The translations under genes were made by a program, and so were the position numbers. From HGM10766 sp900757295 (GTDB lineage: Bacteria > Bacillota_I > Bacilli_A > RF39 > UBA660), in NCBI GenBank assembly GCA_025992315.1, contig DAJPHG010000001.1, forward strand, positions 186,001-250,000: DNA of 64,000 bases, given 5' to 3'. The notes under the pieces were generated by a model. It did not search any database. It saw only the letters and a list, made by a program, of their open reading frames with translations, and was not told where the DNA came from. This document shows, piece by piece, positions 33,069 through 42,170 of the stretch. The first letter of the stretch is position 1, and each line of letters begins with the position of its first letter.

Positions 33069-34388
33069 ATGAAAAAGAAAAAATGGTTATTTATAGGCAT
33101 AGGAATAATTTTACTTATAGGTTTAGGTGTTAGTTTTTACAGCTATCATAATTATTTAAAAGAACAAGATAGAATTAAAAAACAACTTAAATTAGAAGAA
33201 GATACTACTTTAAAATATCAATATTTTGCTAAAAATGAAACTAGTGAAGAATCTGATAAAATTAGTTTATATTTTAATAAAATTATTGATGAAGAAAATA
33301 AAGATAAAAATATTAATATAAATACTTTTGTTTCTAATAATATTAACTTAGATAATTTAAATTATGATGACATTATAAAAAATATTGATAATGAAATAAA
33401 TAATTATAATACAGATATTTTTAATAATTTTAATGAACAAGAATTAAATAAGTTAATTAATTCATCTGTTGATAAAGATACAGTTATCAACATCTATAAA
33501 AATAATGATTATATTAAAAATATTGGAAATTATAAGGAAAAAAGAAATGATTATATTAAGTCTTTAAATGAATTTAAATCTTATATTGAATTTTTAAAAG
33601 AAAATAAAGATAAATATACTTTAAAAAATAAAACATTTATTTATAAAAATGATGATGTTAAAAATAAATTAGAAGAACTTAAAAATAAATACAATTTAGA
33701 TTTTGAAATAAAAAAAGAAGAAATAGTAGAGCAAAAAGAAGAGACTTCTGGAGTTCCAATACTATGTTATCATGGTGTATTGGATGTTCCTTGGGGACAG
33801 GCAAGTTTATTTGTTAAAGTGAATGAGTTTGAAGCTCAAATGAAATATTTAAGCGAGAATGGTTATACTACTATTTTTGCAAGTGATATTAAAAATGCTA
33901 ATAAATATAAGAAACCTATTGTTATTACATTTGATGATGGTTATAAAGATGTTTATACTAATGCTTTTCCTATATTAAAAAAATACAATTTAAAAGCAAA
34001 TGTATATATGATTAGTGGATGGATTAACGGTGATGTTTATATGACTGAAGAGATGACAAAAGAAATGGCAAATTCTCCATTGATAGAAATTGGTTCACAT
34101 ACTGTTAATCATAAAGCATTAGCTACTTTAAGTGATAGTGAAATTGAAACTGAATTAAAGGATAGTAAATCTACTTTAGAAAAAATGGTAAATAAAAATA
34201 TAGATGTAATAGCATATCCAACTGGTAGTTACGATTCCAGAGTTTTAAATATTGCTGAGAAATATTATAAATATGGTTTAAGTACTAATAGAGGTAAGGA
34301 GAATCCTAATAATTTAAATACATATAAATTAAATAGAATTTATGTGTATAGAAGTTATAATTTAAATCAATTTATAAATGCATTCTAA
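33069..34388 (+). CDS. Membrane-anchored polysaccharide deacetylase (NodB domain)
   Basis: 439 residues from the ATG at 33069. N-terminal basic stretch and one helix (about 5-24), then about 200 residues of Asn/Lys-rich helical stalk, then a carbohydrate esterase 4 domain from about 225: GVPILCYHGV, TFDDGYKD (catalytic and metal Asp), IGSHTVNHKAL (two metal His) and AYPTGSYD. Such enzymes remove acetyl groups from peptidoglycan GlcNAc or from surface polysaccharides outside the cell, and can give lysozyme resistance. The long stalk would hold the enzyme away from the membrane. Confidence 0.9.
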   Translation: MKKKKWLFIGIGIILLIGLGVSFYSYHNYLKEQDRIKKQLKLEEDTTLKYQYFAKNETSEESDKISLYFNKIIDEENKDKNININTFVSNNINLDNLNYDDIIKNIDNEINNYNTDIFNNFNEQELNKLINSSVDKDTVINIYKNNDYIKNIGNYKEKRNDYIKSLNEFKSYIEFLKENKDKYTLKNKTFIYKNDDVKNKLEELKNKYNLDFEIKKEEIVEQKEETSGVPILCYHGVLDVPWGQASLFVKVNEFEAQMKYLSENGYTTIFASDIKNANKYKKPIVITFDDGYKDVYTNAFPILKKYNLKANVYMISGWINGDVYMTEEMTKEMANSPLIEIGSHTVNHKALATLSDSEIETELKDSKSTLEKMVNKNIDVIAYPTGSYDSRVLNIAEKYYKYGLSTNRGKENPNNLNTYKLNRIYVYRSYNLNQFINAF

Positions 34389-34913
34389 TTATTTATAAAC
34401 AATATCATATGTTTTATGTTGAGGATCATAAAAGAAAAAGTTTGATAATGGTTTATAAGTAAATAAGATGTTTAATAAAAAAATCATTATTATTAAGATT
34501 ATACTGAATATAGTGTAATCTTTTTTATTTTCATTAAATATAAAATAAGATGAAATTAATTGGCCTAAAAAGATACATATAAATAATAATATTAAGGTGA
34601 AAATCATATTTTCGCCCATATTTAAATATACTGGTAGGTATATTATTAAAAAGATACATATACAGCTTAAACTAGCTATTAAGTTACTAAAGAAAACATT
34701 TTTAAAGTTAAATTTTCTTCTTAATAAATAAAATATTATATATACTATAAAGAAGCTTGTGAAAATCATTTTCATATGTTGAAAAATACTTTCGTTAACG
34801 GGAAAGAACCATCCTATTAATTTTAATGGTACAAAATCAAAGAAGAAATGAGCAGGAAAGTTTACGGCAAAAATTATTATATTGCTTATGATTATATATT
34901 TTAAATTTTTCAT
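34389..34913 (-). CDS. Integral membrane protein, DUF6512-like
   Basis: 174 residues with about five membrane helices. The segment LIGWFFPVNESIFQHMKM after the first helix resembles a family of small Firmicutes membrane proteins I recall as DUF6512 (PVNES...HMK). Function unknown. Its stop directly abuts that of the deacetylase gene (convergent, no gap). Confidence 0.65.
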   Translation of the reverse strand: MKNLKYIIISNIIIFAVNFPAHFFFDFVPLKLIGWFFPVNESIFQHMKMIFTSFFIVYIIFYLLRRKFNFKNVFFSNLIASLSCICIFLIIYLPVYLNMGENMIFTLILLFICIFLGQLISSYFIFNENKKDYTIFSIILIIMIFLLNILFTYKPLSNFFFYDPQHKTYDIVYK

Positions 34914-34960
34914 ATTTTAGTTATAACATACTATTTTCAAAATTTTTGTCAAAAAAGAAA

Positions 34961-34992
34961 AAAAAAAAAAAATACAATTATTAAAATTGTAT
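34961..34992 (-). terminator. Terminator of the glycosyltransferase-gtrA operon
   Basis: ATACAATT / AATTGTAT stem (34972-34992), followed on the minus strand by at least ten T. Confidence 0.85.
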
Positions 34993-34994
34993 AA

Positions 34995-35417
34995 TTATTT
35001 TTGTTTTTTAAAAACAAATAGTTTGCTAAATACATAATTAGCTATTGTAATTACTACTTGGCTGATTAATTTAGCTATTTTATCATTCATTTTAAGAACA
35101 GTTACAGTTAGAAACATTATCCCCATATCCATAAGTAGTGTTAGTACTCTAGATGATACAAAGCTACATGCTTCTTTAATTACTTTGTCATTCTTACTTT
35201 TAAATACATATTTTCTATTAGTAACAAAAGCAAAGGCAACACTAACAATCCATGATACTATATTAGCTATTTGTAATTGAATAGCATTATTGGGATTTAA
35301 TATGGTAAATACTAATCCATAATATATAGCTAAACTTACTATAGTTGTTAGTACTCCTACAATTAAGTAATTAACTATTTCTTCATACTTTTTATATAAT
35401 TCTTTTAATTTTTTCAC
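34995..35417 (-). CDS. GtrA-family membrane protein
   Basis: 140 residues from the GTG at 35417, with AGGTG before it; a GTG directly after the upstream stop (35426) is the alternative. Four membrane helices with the GtrA signature: LIVGVLTTIVSLAIYYGL, FVTNRKYVFKSK, and the C-terminal ANYVFSKLFVFKK. GtrA proteins are thought to flip or help transfer polyprenyl-linked sugars for surface glycans. It is directly joined to a glycosyltransferase gene, which supports a joint role in cell-wall glycan modification. Confidence 0.9.
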   Translation of the reverse strand: MKKLKELYKKYEEIVNYLIVGVLTTIVSLAIYYGLVFTILNPNNAIQLQIANIVSWIVSVAFAFVTNRKYVFKSKNDKVIKEACSFVSSRVLTLLMDMGIMFLTVTVLKMNDKIAKLISQVVITIANYVFSKLFVFKKQK

Positions 35418-35426
35418 GTTCTTCAC

Positions 35427-36719
35427 CTATAATAATTCTTGTTCTTCATCTTTTAAATAATCAGTTATTAATTTAGCTTTACTGTCCCATGAATTTTCTT
35501 TTGCTTCTTTATCAAGTAACTTAATATACCTTTTATCATTTTTATTTTCTTGAGCAATTTCTAGAGTTTTTAAGAAAGCTTTATGAGTTTTACCAATCAT
35601 AACAGATTTATATTTGCGACATTCATTCATATCAGTAGTCACAATTGGCTTATTTAAAGCCATATATTCAAATAATTTTAAAGGACTTGTTGATTTAGTA
35701 ATGTCATTAATTAAAAATGGTATAGTTAAAATATCTAGTTCTTTAGCGTAATATTTTAATACCTCATACTGTTTTACTCCCATATAATAAACATTCTCTT
35801 CTTCTGCAATATGAGATTTATCAAAACTATCATCATATTTAACGCCAAATAAGATTATATTATATTTATTAGTTTTACTGATTTTACGAATAAGTTCATA
35901 GTCAAACCATTTTGCTAAAGCACCATAATAACCAACATTTATTTTACCGTTATTAATAATCTTTAAGTATTCATCTTCTAATTGATATTTATCAAAATGT
36001 TTTAAAAATTCATAGTCTACACCATTGGTGCAAAATATTAACTTTGTTGCACCTCTTTTATCAATTATGTCATTATATAGTTTATCTGCTGTAGCTACTA
36101 TATATACATTTTTAGTATCTTTTATAGCATAGTTAAATTTATCAGTTATATTTTTAGGCAAGCTATTAGTTCCCGCTATATCTGCAGTTAGTTCATCTAT
36201 ATATTCATAAATTACTTTAAAACCATTTTTTATATAACTTTTCATGGTTTCTAAACTCATCTGCCATTCAGTAGAGTAAATTTGTAAATATTTAGGCTTT
36301 TTAATATTATTTAGTTTCGAAAATACTAATTTACTATAATCGATATTATTAAAATTAACTAAATAAAGATTATTGTTAACCTTTTTTATAGTTTTTACTT
36401 TATCGGTAAATTTAGTTACTTCATATAATATTAAGGTTTTATTATTAGACATATGTTTTGCCATATGTTGCGGTCTTTGATATAATGGAACATTCCAGCC
36501 AAAATTTCCTCTCCAAACAACAACTCTATCATATTTTTGCTTAAAGATAGCATCTAATTCCTGAATATAATTTTCTTTGTTTCTTTTAAAATCTATTTTA
36601 GATATTAAATTTAATTTATTCAAATAATTAGTATTTAAGTATTTTATTGTTTTTTTGGATGCTTTTATAATACCATCTTTTTTTATAACATTTATTAATT
36701 TATTAACTTTTTCTTTCAT
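35427..36719 (-). CDS. Glycosyltransferase, GT-B (family 4-like)
   Basis: 430 residues. N-terminal part with VVWRGNFGWNVPLYQRPQHM, a form seen in bacterial surface-glycan glycosyltransferases; a C-terminal nucleotide-sugar binding half with INVGYYGALAKWFDYELI, VYYMGVKQYEVL, and the retaining GT-B signature TSPLKLFEYMALNKPIVTT (Glu in LFEYMA). No membrane segment, so cytoplasmic. GAGGTA lies before the ATG. The gtrA gene follows directly, so the pair probably builds and exports a lipid-linked sugar. Confidence 0.88.
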   Translation of the reverse strand: MKEKVNKLINVIKKDGIIKASKKTIKYLNTNYLNKLNLISKIDFKRNKENYIQELDAIFKQKYDRVVVWRGNFGWNVPLYQRPQHMAKHMSNNKTLILYEVTKFTDKVKTIKKVNNNLYLVNFNNIDYSKLVFSKLNNIKKPKYLQIYSTEWQMSLETMKSYIKNGFKVIYEYIDELTADIAGTNSLPKNITDKFNYAIKDTKNVYIVATADKLYNDIIDKRGATKLIFCTNGVDYEFLKHFDKYQLEDEYLKIINNGKINVGYYGALAKWFDYELIRKISKTNKYNIILFGVKYDDSFDKSHIAEEENVYYMGVKQYEVLKYYAKELDILTIPFLINDITKSTSPLKLFEYMALNKPIVTTDMNECRKYKSVMIGKTHKAFLKTLEIAQENKNDKRYIKLLDKEAKENSWDSKAKLITDYLKDEEQELL

Positions 36720-36750
36720 ATTTTACCTCGTTATAATGATATCATTTATC

Positions 36751-36784
36751 TAAAAAAAAAGAAAGAGTTCTCTTTTAAACTCTT
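36751..36784 (-). terminator. Terminator of the Asp/Asn/Tyr-rich secreted protein gene
   Basis: AAGAGTT / AACTCTT (36763-36769, 36778-36784), followed on the minus strand by TCTTTTTTTTT. Confidence 0.8.
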
Positions 36785-37655
36785 ATCTTGTTCTTGTATA
36801 ATATAAATCTTTTGCTGCTGCTGTATTAGTTTTTAAAGCTTCAGTAACATCATTGATATTATAATCACTATTATAAACAAAATCGCTATTTGATGGGAAT
36901 TTTACTGGTGAAACACAGTATTTAAGTCCTTCATTTGTATAGTATACCCAAACATACATATTATGAGAATTATTAATCATATTAACAATTCTACCGTCCC
37001 ATCTATAATCATTATTGAATGTATTTATTTCTTCATAAAATACTGAATTTAATTCTAAGTCATTTTCATTATAAATACTATTTAATGTCCATCCATAAAT
37101 ACCGTAGTCTGCTACATTTGCTACTGGAGAGTATGCATATTTAGTAACTCCATCTTGAGTTTTAACTACAGTATATAAATATTTGTTTTCTAAATTATTA
37201 TTTTTATTATAATCATTGTAGTTATAATTATTATCATAGTTATTATTGTAACCATCTTGACCATGGTTAATAATATCTGCTCTATTATGTTTACATTGAT
37301 AATCATTGCAATGTTTTTTGTGATCTTTTAAATATCTATTATAGACTTCTGGATCACTAATATCTATGTTTATATGAGTATTACTATCATTATATCTATT
37401 ATAATAATTATTATCATAATCATAGTCATAGTCATCATAAATTGTTGGCATTTTTTCTACTATGATAGCATTACCGTCGTCATCTATATAATATCCATCA
37501 TATAAAACATTACCATTGTTATCAACTATATGATCCTCATAAATTTTATTTCCATCTTCATCTTTATAATAATTTTTTGCATTTACTGTTGGTGCTAATG
37601 AAGCAGCAATTGTTAATGCAGCAACTGTACTTATTACTTTTCTACCTTTAGCCAT
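36783..37655 (-). CDS. Secreted protein with Asn/Asp/Tyr-rich linker
   Basis: 290 residues with a clear signal peptide (VISTVAALTIAASLAPTVNA, cleavage after about residue 26). Next come three repeats of the type YYKDEDGNKIYED, VDNNGNVLYDGYY and IDDDGNAIIVEK, which resemble short calcium-loop or beta-hairpin repeats. A low-complexity stretch rich in Asp, Tyr and Asn (about 70-160) follows, then a C-terminal globular part with YLYTVVKTQDGVTKYAYSPV. No anchor or sorting signal is seen. Function unknown. The ribosome site is GAGG, 8 bases from the ATG. Confidence 0.7.
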   Translation of the reverse strand: MAKGRKVISTVAALTIAASLAPTVNAKNYYKDEDGNKIYEDHIVDNNGNVLYDGYYIDDDGNAIIVEKMPTIYDDYDYDYDNNYYNRYNDSNTHINIDISDPEVYNRYLKDHKKHCNDYQCKHNRADIINHGQDGYNNNYDNNYNYNDYNKNNNLENKYLYTVVKTQDGVTKYAYSPVANVADYGIYGWTLNSIYNENDLELNSVFYEEINTFNNDYRWDGRIVNMINNSHNMYVWVYYTNEGLKYCVSPVKFPSNSDFVYNSDYNINDVTEALKTNTAAAKDLYYTRTR

Positions 37656-37710
37656 GTTTAAACCTCTTTTCTTTGATTGTCAATTATATTAGTACTTTTG
37701 CTTCAAAAAG

Positions 37711-38223
37711 TCAACTGTTTTTTAAATAGCTAATATATTCCTTAAAATGTTTTTTTTCAAGGCCTAGAGTCGTCTTAGAACCATGTCCTGGATATAGGGT
37801 TATATCGTCATCATATCTATTAATTAATTCTAGACTTTTGATCATATCTTCGTTATTGCCACCTAAATCTGTTCTGCCAAATGTATCTTTGAATAAGAAA
37901 TCTCCACAAAACATTATTTTATCTTCTCTAAAATAAAATGTTTTAGAATCATCTGTGTGGCCTTTAGTGTTGATAACTTCTAAGTTATCAACATCTAAAT
38001 AATTATTTTCTATTAAATTATAACGTTTTTTTAACTCACTTAAAGCTTGAATATGATCAAAATGATTATGAGTTATTAATATAGCTTTTACTGATAAATC
38101 CCCTACACATTCAATTATTTTGTTATACTCATCTGCTGGATCTATGATTATGCAATCATTTTTGGATTTTAAGATATAACAATTTGTTTGCAATTCACCT
38201 AATACTAGTGTTTCTATTTTCAT
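37711..38223 (-). CDS. MBL-fold hydrolase, glyoxalase II-like
   Basis: 170 residues from the ATG at 38223 (MKIETLVLGELQTNCYIL), with AAAGGTG upstream. The metallo-beta-lactamase motif THNHFDH, then GHTDDSKTFY, FCGDFLF and YPGHG, are the metal ligands of short glyoxalase II-like enzymes (GloC/YqgX group). The likely activity is thioester hydrolysis, such as lactoylglutathione or bacillithiol conjugates, but substrates of this group vary. It is divergent from the LemA gene. Confidence 0.85.
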   Translation of the reverse strand: MKIETLVLGELQTNCYILKSKNDCIIIDPADEYNKIIECVGDLSVKAILITHNHFDHIQALSELKKRYNLIENNYLDVDNLEVINTKGHTDDSKTFYFREDKIMFCGDFLFKDTFGRTDLGGNNEDMIKSLELINRYDDDITLYPGHGSKTTLGLEKKHFKEYISYLKNS

Positions 38224-38312
38224 ATAATCACCTTTATTATTATATAATAAAATATATTTTAGATAAATAAATATTATGTTATAATTACTATATAATAAGG
38301 ATGTGATAAAAA

Positions 38313-38852
38313 ATGGTAAATACATTTGTAATAATACTTATAGTTGTAATAATTCTAGGTATCTTAGGGATTGTTTATAAAATAAATTATAATAAACTTA
38401 TGACTACTAAAATTAAAGTAGATGAAGCAGAAAATATTATTAATGATACTATCAAAAAAAGATACGATGGAGTTATTAGAACTGCTCATTTAGTTAAAAA
38501 GAATTTAAATTTAGATATTGAATTGTTTAATGAAGTTGAAAAACTTAAAGTACAAAATGTTTCTAATAATGATTTAGATAATAAGATAAATGATGCATAT
38601 AAAACTATTTTACAATTAAAAGAAGATTATCCTAATTTAATTGAAAATCGCGGATTTCAAGATATCTTAGAAGAATTTAAAGAAAATACTGAACTAATAG
38701 AAGCAACTAAATCATTTTATGATAATTATGCTAAAAGTTTAAATGATATGTTAAAGACTTTTCCATGCAATCTTATTGGTAAAATACATCATATTAAAAA
38801 AGTAGAATTTTATAACACTATATTAACTAAAGAAGAGGTAGTAATTGATTAA
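38313..38852 (+). CDS. LemA-family protein
   Basis: 179 residues: one N-terminal membrane helix (about 4-23), then a long helical bundle with the LemA features YNKLMTTKIKVDEAENIINDTI and a C-terminal YAKSLNDMLKTFPCN close to the family's YN...FP ending. The typical VQ/YQRR motif is weak here (KKRYDGVIRT). LemA proteins are membrane-bound with the bundle facing outward; function not settled. AAGGATG precedes the ATG. The next gene starts 47 bases downstream and may be in the same operon. Confidence 0.75.
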   Translation: MVNTFVIILIVVIILGILGIVYKINYNKLMTTKIKVDEAENIINDTIKKRYDGVIRTAHLVKKNLNLDIELFNEVEKLKVQNVSNNDLDNKINDAYKTILQLKEDYPNLIENRGFQDILEEFKENTELIEATKSFYDNYAKSLNDMLKTFPCNLIGKIHHIKKVEFYNTILTKEEVVID

Positions 38853-38899
38853 TATCATATTTATATGATATTATTATTTTGGAAAGTAAAGGTGTGTTT

Positions 38900-40213
38900 A
38901 TGAGTAAAAGCAAAAAAATTGCTTTAGGGTTTGTTGGTGCATTATTAATTCTATTAATTGGTTTTGGAGTTTTCTATTATTTTTATTTTAGTAATCCAAA
39001 GAATGTATTTAAAACTAATGTTAATCAATTATATAATAAGATTGATGAGTTTATTAATGAAGATAGTCTTATTAATTTAGATAATCAAAAAATAGCATTT
39101 GATGGAACTATGAGTATTGATTCCAACATGAGTAAAACAATAAGTAAATATAATTATAATATTAATTTAGGATTAGATTTAAATTCTAAAAATTTATATG
39201 GAAGTTTATCTGCTAGCAATAATAATTCAAATGTTATTGAAGGAAATGTAGTTGTTAAAGATAGTAATTTATTTATGAGTATCCCACAATTATATAGTAA
39301 AACTATTACTAGTAGTTTATCTAATAATTTTTGGGAAGAATTAAAGAATACAGAAACTGTCAGCAATGATGATTATAATTATATTATTAAATTTTTTAAA
39401 GATGAATTTCTTAAAAATATAGATGCTAAAGATTTTAATAAATCTAAAGAAAAAGTTAATATTAATGATAAAGAGATGAATCTAAATAAAATGGTATTTA
39501 AAGCAGATAAAGCTAGACAACAAGAGATAATTAATAATATAAGTGAGGCTGTTGATAAAGATGCCAAAGCTAAAAAAATATTAGCAACTATACTTGCTGT
39601 AGAAGAAAGTAAAGTAAAAGAACAATTAAAAGATATGTTCATAAGCGATAATTTAGAAATTGATTTTTATGTTAAATCTTTTTCTTCAAGTATGATTAAA
39701 ACTGATATTATTTTTGATAATCAAGATAAAGTCGAAATTGAATCATATAAAGGTATAACTAATATTAAATTTAAAGATGATGAAAATAAAAATATTGTTA
39801 TTAATATCAAAAATGAAAATAATAAAAATATTATAAAATATTATTATGACAATAAAGAATATGCTACAATTACTGTAAATGATTATAGTAAAACTAAATT
39901 AGATGCTGAATACGTTGTTAAAGTAAATGATGGTGTTATAAATGGTAATATTGTAGTTAATAGTACTAAACAATCTGATAATAAAGTTAGTTATGATGTA
40001 ACTTCTAATGCAAGTTATGAATTAAATAATCAAAAGAATACTATTAATGTTAAAGGAACATTTAATTTAAGTGATGAATTAAATATCCCTAATATTGATA
40101 CTACTAATACTATTGATATTAATAGTTTATCTGATAGTGATATGAGTGAAATGTATGAAAAATTACTTACTAATCAATTTGTATTAGATTTTGCTCAAGA
40201 ATTACAATCATAA
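38900..40213 (+). CDS. Membrane-anchored extracellular protein, family unknown
   Basis: 437 residues from the ATG at 38900 (AAAGGTG upstream). One N-terminal helix (about 8-30), then an extracellular part of alternating beta strands with about 60 Asn residues. The layout of two similar halves (LGLDLNSKNLYGSL, KLDAEYVVKVNDGVINGN) is like lipoproteins that bind lipids or help envelope assembly, but this is only a structural impression. No sorting signal. Confidence 0.65.
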   Translation: MSKSKKIALGFVGALLILLIGFGVFYYFYFSNPKNVFKTNVNQLYNKIDEFINEDSLINLDNQKIAFDGTMSIDSNMSKTISKYNYNINLGLDLNSKNLYGSLSASNNNSNVIEGNVVVKDSNLFMSIPQLYSKTITSSLSNNFWEELKNTETVSNDDYNYIIKFFKDEFLKNIDAKDFNKSKEKVNINDKEMNLNKMVFKADKARQQEIINNISEAVDKDAKAKKILATILAVEESKVKEQLKDMFISDNLEIDFYVKSFSSSMIKTDIIFDNQDKVEIESYKGITNIKFKDDENKNIVINIKNENNKNIIKYYYDNKEYATITVNDYSKTKLDAEYVVKVNDGVINGNIVVNSTKQSDNKVSYDVTSNASYELNNQKNTINVKGTFNLSDELNIPNIDTTNTIDINSLSDSDMSEMYEKLLTNQFVLDFAQELQS

Positions 40214-40243
40214 AAAAGAATCTACAAATTGTAGATTTTTTTA
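40214..40243. terminator. Bidirectional terminator
   Basis: AATCTACA / TGTAGATT (40219-40226, 40230-40237) with T-runs on both strands. It serves the 38900-40213 gene and ung. Confidence 0.85.
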
Positions 40244-40906
40244 TTTGTTTAAATCCCAATCTATTGGTTTTATATTATGAGATATTAGAAAATTATTAGT
40301 CTTTGAAAATGGTTTACTACCAAAGAATCCATATCTAGCTGAAAATGGTGATGGATGAGCGGACTCTATTATTAAATGGTTTTTATTAGTTATATATTTC
40401 TTTTTTTCTTTAGCAAAATTACCCCATAATATAAATACAACTGGTTCTTCTTTTTCATTTAATATTCTAATAATATAATCAGTTAATCTTTCCCAGCCTA
40501 AATTTCGATGTGATGCTGCTTTATCCTTTTCTACAGTAAGTACTGAGTTTAATAATAAAACTCCTTCATCTGCCCATTTAGATAGATCTCCATCTTTGCT
40601 TGGTTTAATGTTTAAATCATCTTCTAATTCTTTATAAATATTTCTTAGAGATGGCGGGAGTTTAATTCCTTTTTGAACTGAAAATGATAATCCATGAGCC
40701 TCATGTTCACCATGATAAGGATCTTGCCCCATAATGACTACTTTTACATTTTCATAAGGGGTTCTTTTTAATGCTTCAAATATATAATTTTTTGGAGGAT
40801 AGATTATTTTAGTATCATATTCTTTTTTTATTATATTTAAGAACTTTTTAAATCCTTCACTTTTCCAAATTATTTCTAGTTTATTATCCCAGCTATTACC
40901 TATCAT
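40241..40906 (-). CDS. ung: Uracil-DNA glycosylase
   Basis: 221 residues from the ATG at 40906 (MIGNSWDNKL), 7 bases after TAGGAGG; an ATG six bases earlier is too close. Family 1 motifs: GQDPYH with the catalytic Asp, HGLSFSV, LLLNSVLTVE, and the DNA-intercalation loop HPSPFSARYGF. It removes uracil from DNA at the start of base excision repair. It lies 65 bases after rlmH and ends at a bidirectional terminator. Confidence 0.97.
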   Translation of the reverse strand: MIGNSWDNKLEIIWKSEGFKKFLNIIKKEYDTKIIYPPKNYIFEALKRTPYENVKVVIMGQDPYHGEHEAHGLSFSVQKGIKLPPSLRNIYKELEDDLNIKPSKDGDLSKWADEGVLLLNSVLTVEKDKAASHRNLGWERLTDYIIRILNEKEEPVVFILWGNFAKEKKKYITNKNHLIIESAHPSPFSARYGFFGSKPFSKTNNFLISHNIKPIDWDLNK

Positions 40907-40971
40907 ATACATCCTCCTAACTAAAATTATTATAATATAAATTAATATTTTAATAAATATAAAAAGTATCA

Positions 40972-41409
40972 TTATTTATGATACTTTTCATTATTAATTA
41001 TTTTAAAACTTCTATATATTTGTTCTAATAATATTCCTCTGAATAATCCATGAGGGAATGTCAAAGAAGAAAATGATAGTAATAAATTTGATTTATCTTT
41101 TACTTTTTGACTTAATCCTTCTGAACTACCAATAATAAAATTAATTGTGCTATATCTAATAAAAGTATTTTCTATTGTTTTAGATAATTCGATTGAACTA
41201 TATTGTTTTCCATTAATATCTAAAGATATAGTAAAATCTTTATTATTTACAAATTTCAATATATTATCTGCTTCTAATTCTAAATCATTAATATCTTTTA
41301 ATTCTATTATTTCTAATTTATGATATTTTGATATTCTTTTTTTATAATCATTAATTAAATCATTTAAATATGCTTCTTTTATTTTACCTAAACATATTAT
41401 TCTTATCAT
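40972..41409 (-). CDS. rlmH: 23S rRNA pseudouridine-1915 N3-methyltransferase RlmH
   Basis: 145 residues, slightly shorter than the usual 155-160. It has the RlmH/OrfX features: ICLGKIKEAYLNDLINDYKK, SAM-knot motif IIGSSEGLS, LTFPHGLFRGILLEQIYR and the C-terminal NNEKYHK. TFPHGL replaces the more common THQLxR form. Its ATG overlaps the TGA of the upstream walJ-like gene by 4 bases (ATGA). Confidence 0.93.
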   Translation of the reverse strand: MIRIICLGKIKEAYLNDLINDYKKRISKYHKLEIIELKDINDLELEADNILKFVNNKDFTISLDINGKQYSSIELSKTIENTFIRYSTINFIIGSSEGLSQKVKDKSNLLLSFSSLTFPHGLFRGILLEQIYRSFKIINNEKYHK

Positions 41410-42170
41410 ATTGTTACAACCTTAGTTTTTTCTCTTTGCTTAGCACATTCAATATTATTAAACGGAATTTGATATTCATTAAATACTTCATTAATTGTTT
41501 TTAAAGCTTCTTCTTCAGTATTATTTTCTTTACTTAAATGGGCAAGGATTATTTTTTGAGTATTGGATCCAATTAATTTTGATAAATAAATTGAACTATC
41601 TCGATTAGATAAATGGCCTTTAGGACCAACTACTCTTTTCTTTAACCATTCCGGATATTTACCATTCATAAGCATTTCTCCATCATGATTACTTTCAAAT
41701 ATATACATATTTTTATTTTTCATTATTTTAAAATATTTTTGATTTATATACCCTGTATCTGTAACATAAACTAATGACGAATTACCACTTGTAATAACGA
41801 ATCCTCTTGAATCACTAGTATCATGGGAAGTTTTAAATATTTCTATTGTTAAATTTTCAAACACCATCTGATCATCATAAATTATGATATGTTCATAATC
41901 ATGTATATAGTCTATTTCTTGAAACATTTTTTGGCTTAAGCAAATAGTTGGCTGATATTTTTTTATAAATTTATCTAAGGCACCAATATGGTCTTTATGG
42001 ACGTGAGTAATCAATATTAAATCAATTTGTTCAGGAAGAATGTCTAATTCTTGTAGTTTTTCTTTGATGTATTTAACATTCATTCCTAAATCAATTAGTA
42101 TTTTATGGTTCTTTGTTTCTAAGTATGTAGAGTTACCTTCAGAACCACTTGCTAGTACACTTACTTTCAT
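41406..42170 (-). CDS. walJ: WalJ/YycJ-like MBL-fold hydrolase
   Basis: 254 residues from the ATG at 42170, which overlaps the stop of the upstream M23 gene by one base (TAATG). MBL motifs: VLASGSEGNSTYLE, THVHKDHIGAL, TSHDTSDSRGF, ESNHDGEML, ILAHLSKENN. In Bacillus and Staphylococcus walJ follows the WalRK two-component genes and lies near rlmH. Here the WalRK genes are absent from the neighbourhood, but walJ and rlmH stay joined to a cell-wall peptidase gene. A nuclease-type role has been proposed for YycJ. Confidence 0.88.
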   Translation of the reverse strand: MKVSVLASGSEGNSTYLETKNHKILIDLGMNVKYIKEKLQELDILPEQIDLILITHVHKDHIGALDKFIKKYQPTICLSQKMFQEIDYIHDYEHIIIYDDQMVFENLTIEIFKTSHDTSDSRGFVITSGNSSLVYVTDTGYINQKYFKIMKNKNMYIFESNHDGEMLMNGKYPEWLKKRVVGPKGHLSNRDSSIYLSKLIGSNTQKIILAHLSKENNTEEEALKTINEVFNEYQIPFNNIECAKQREKTKVVTI

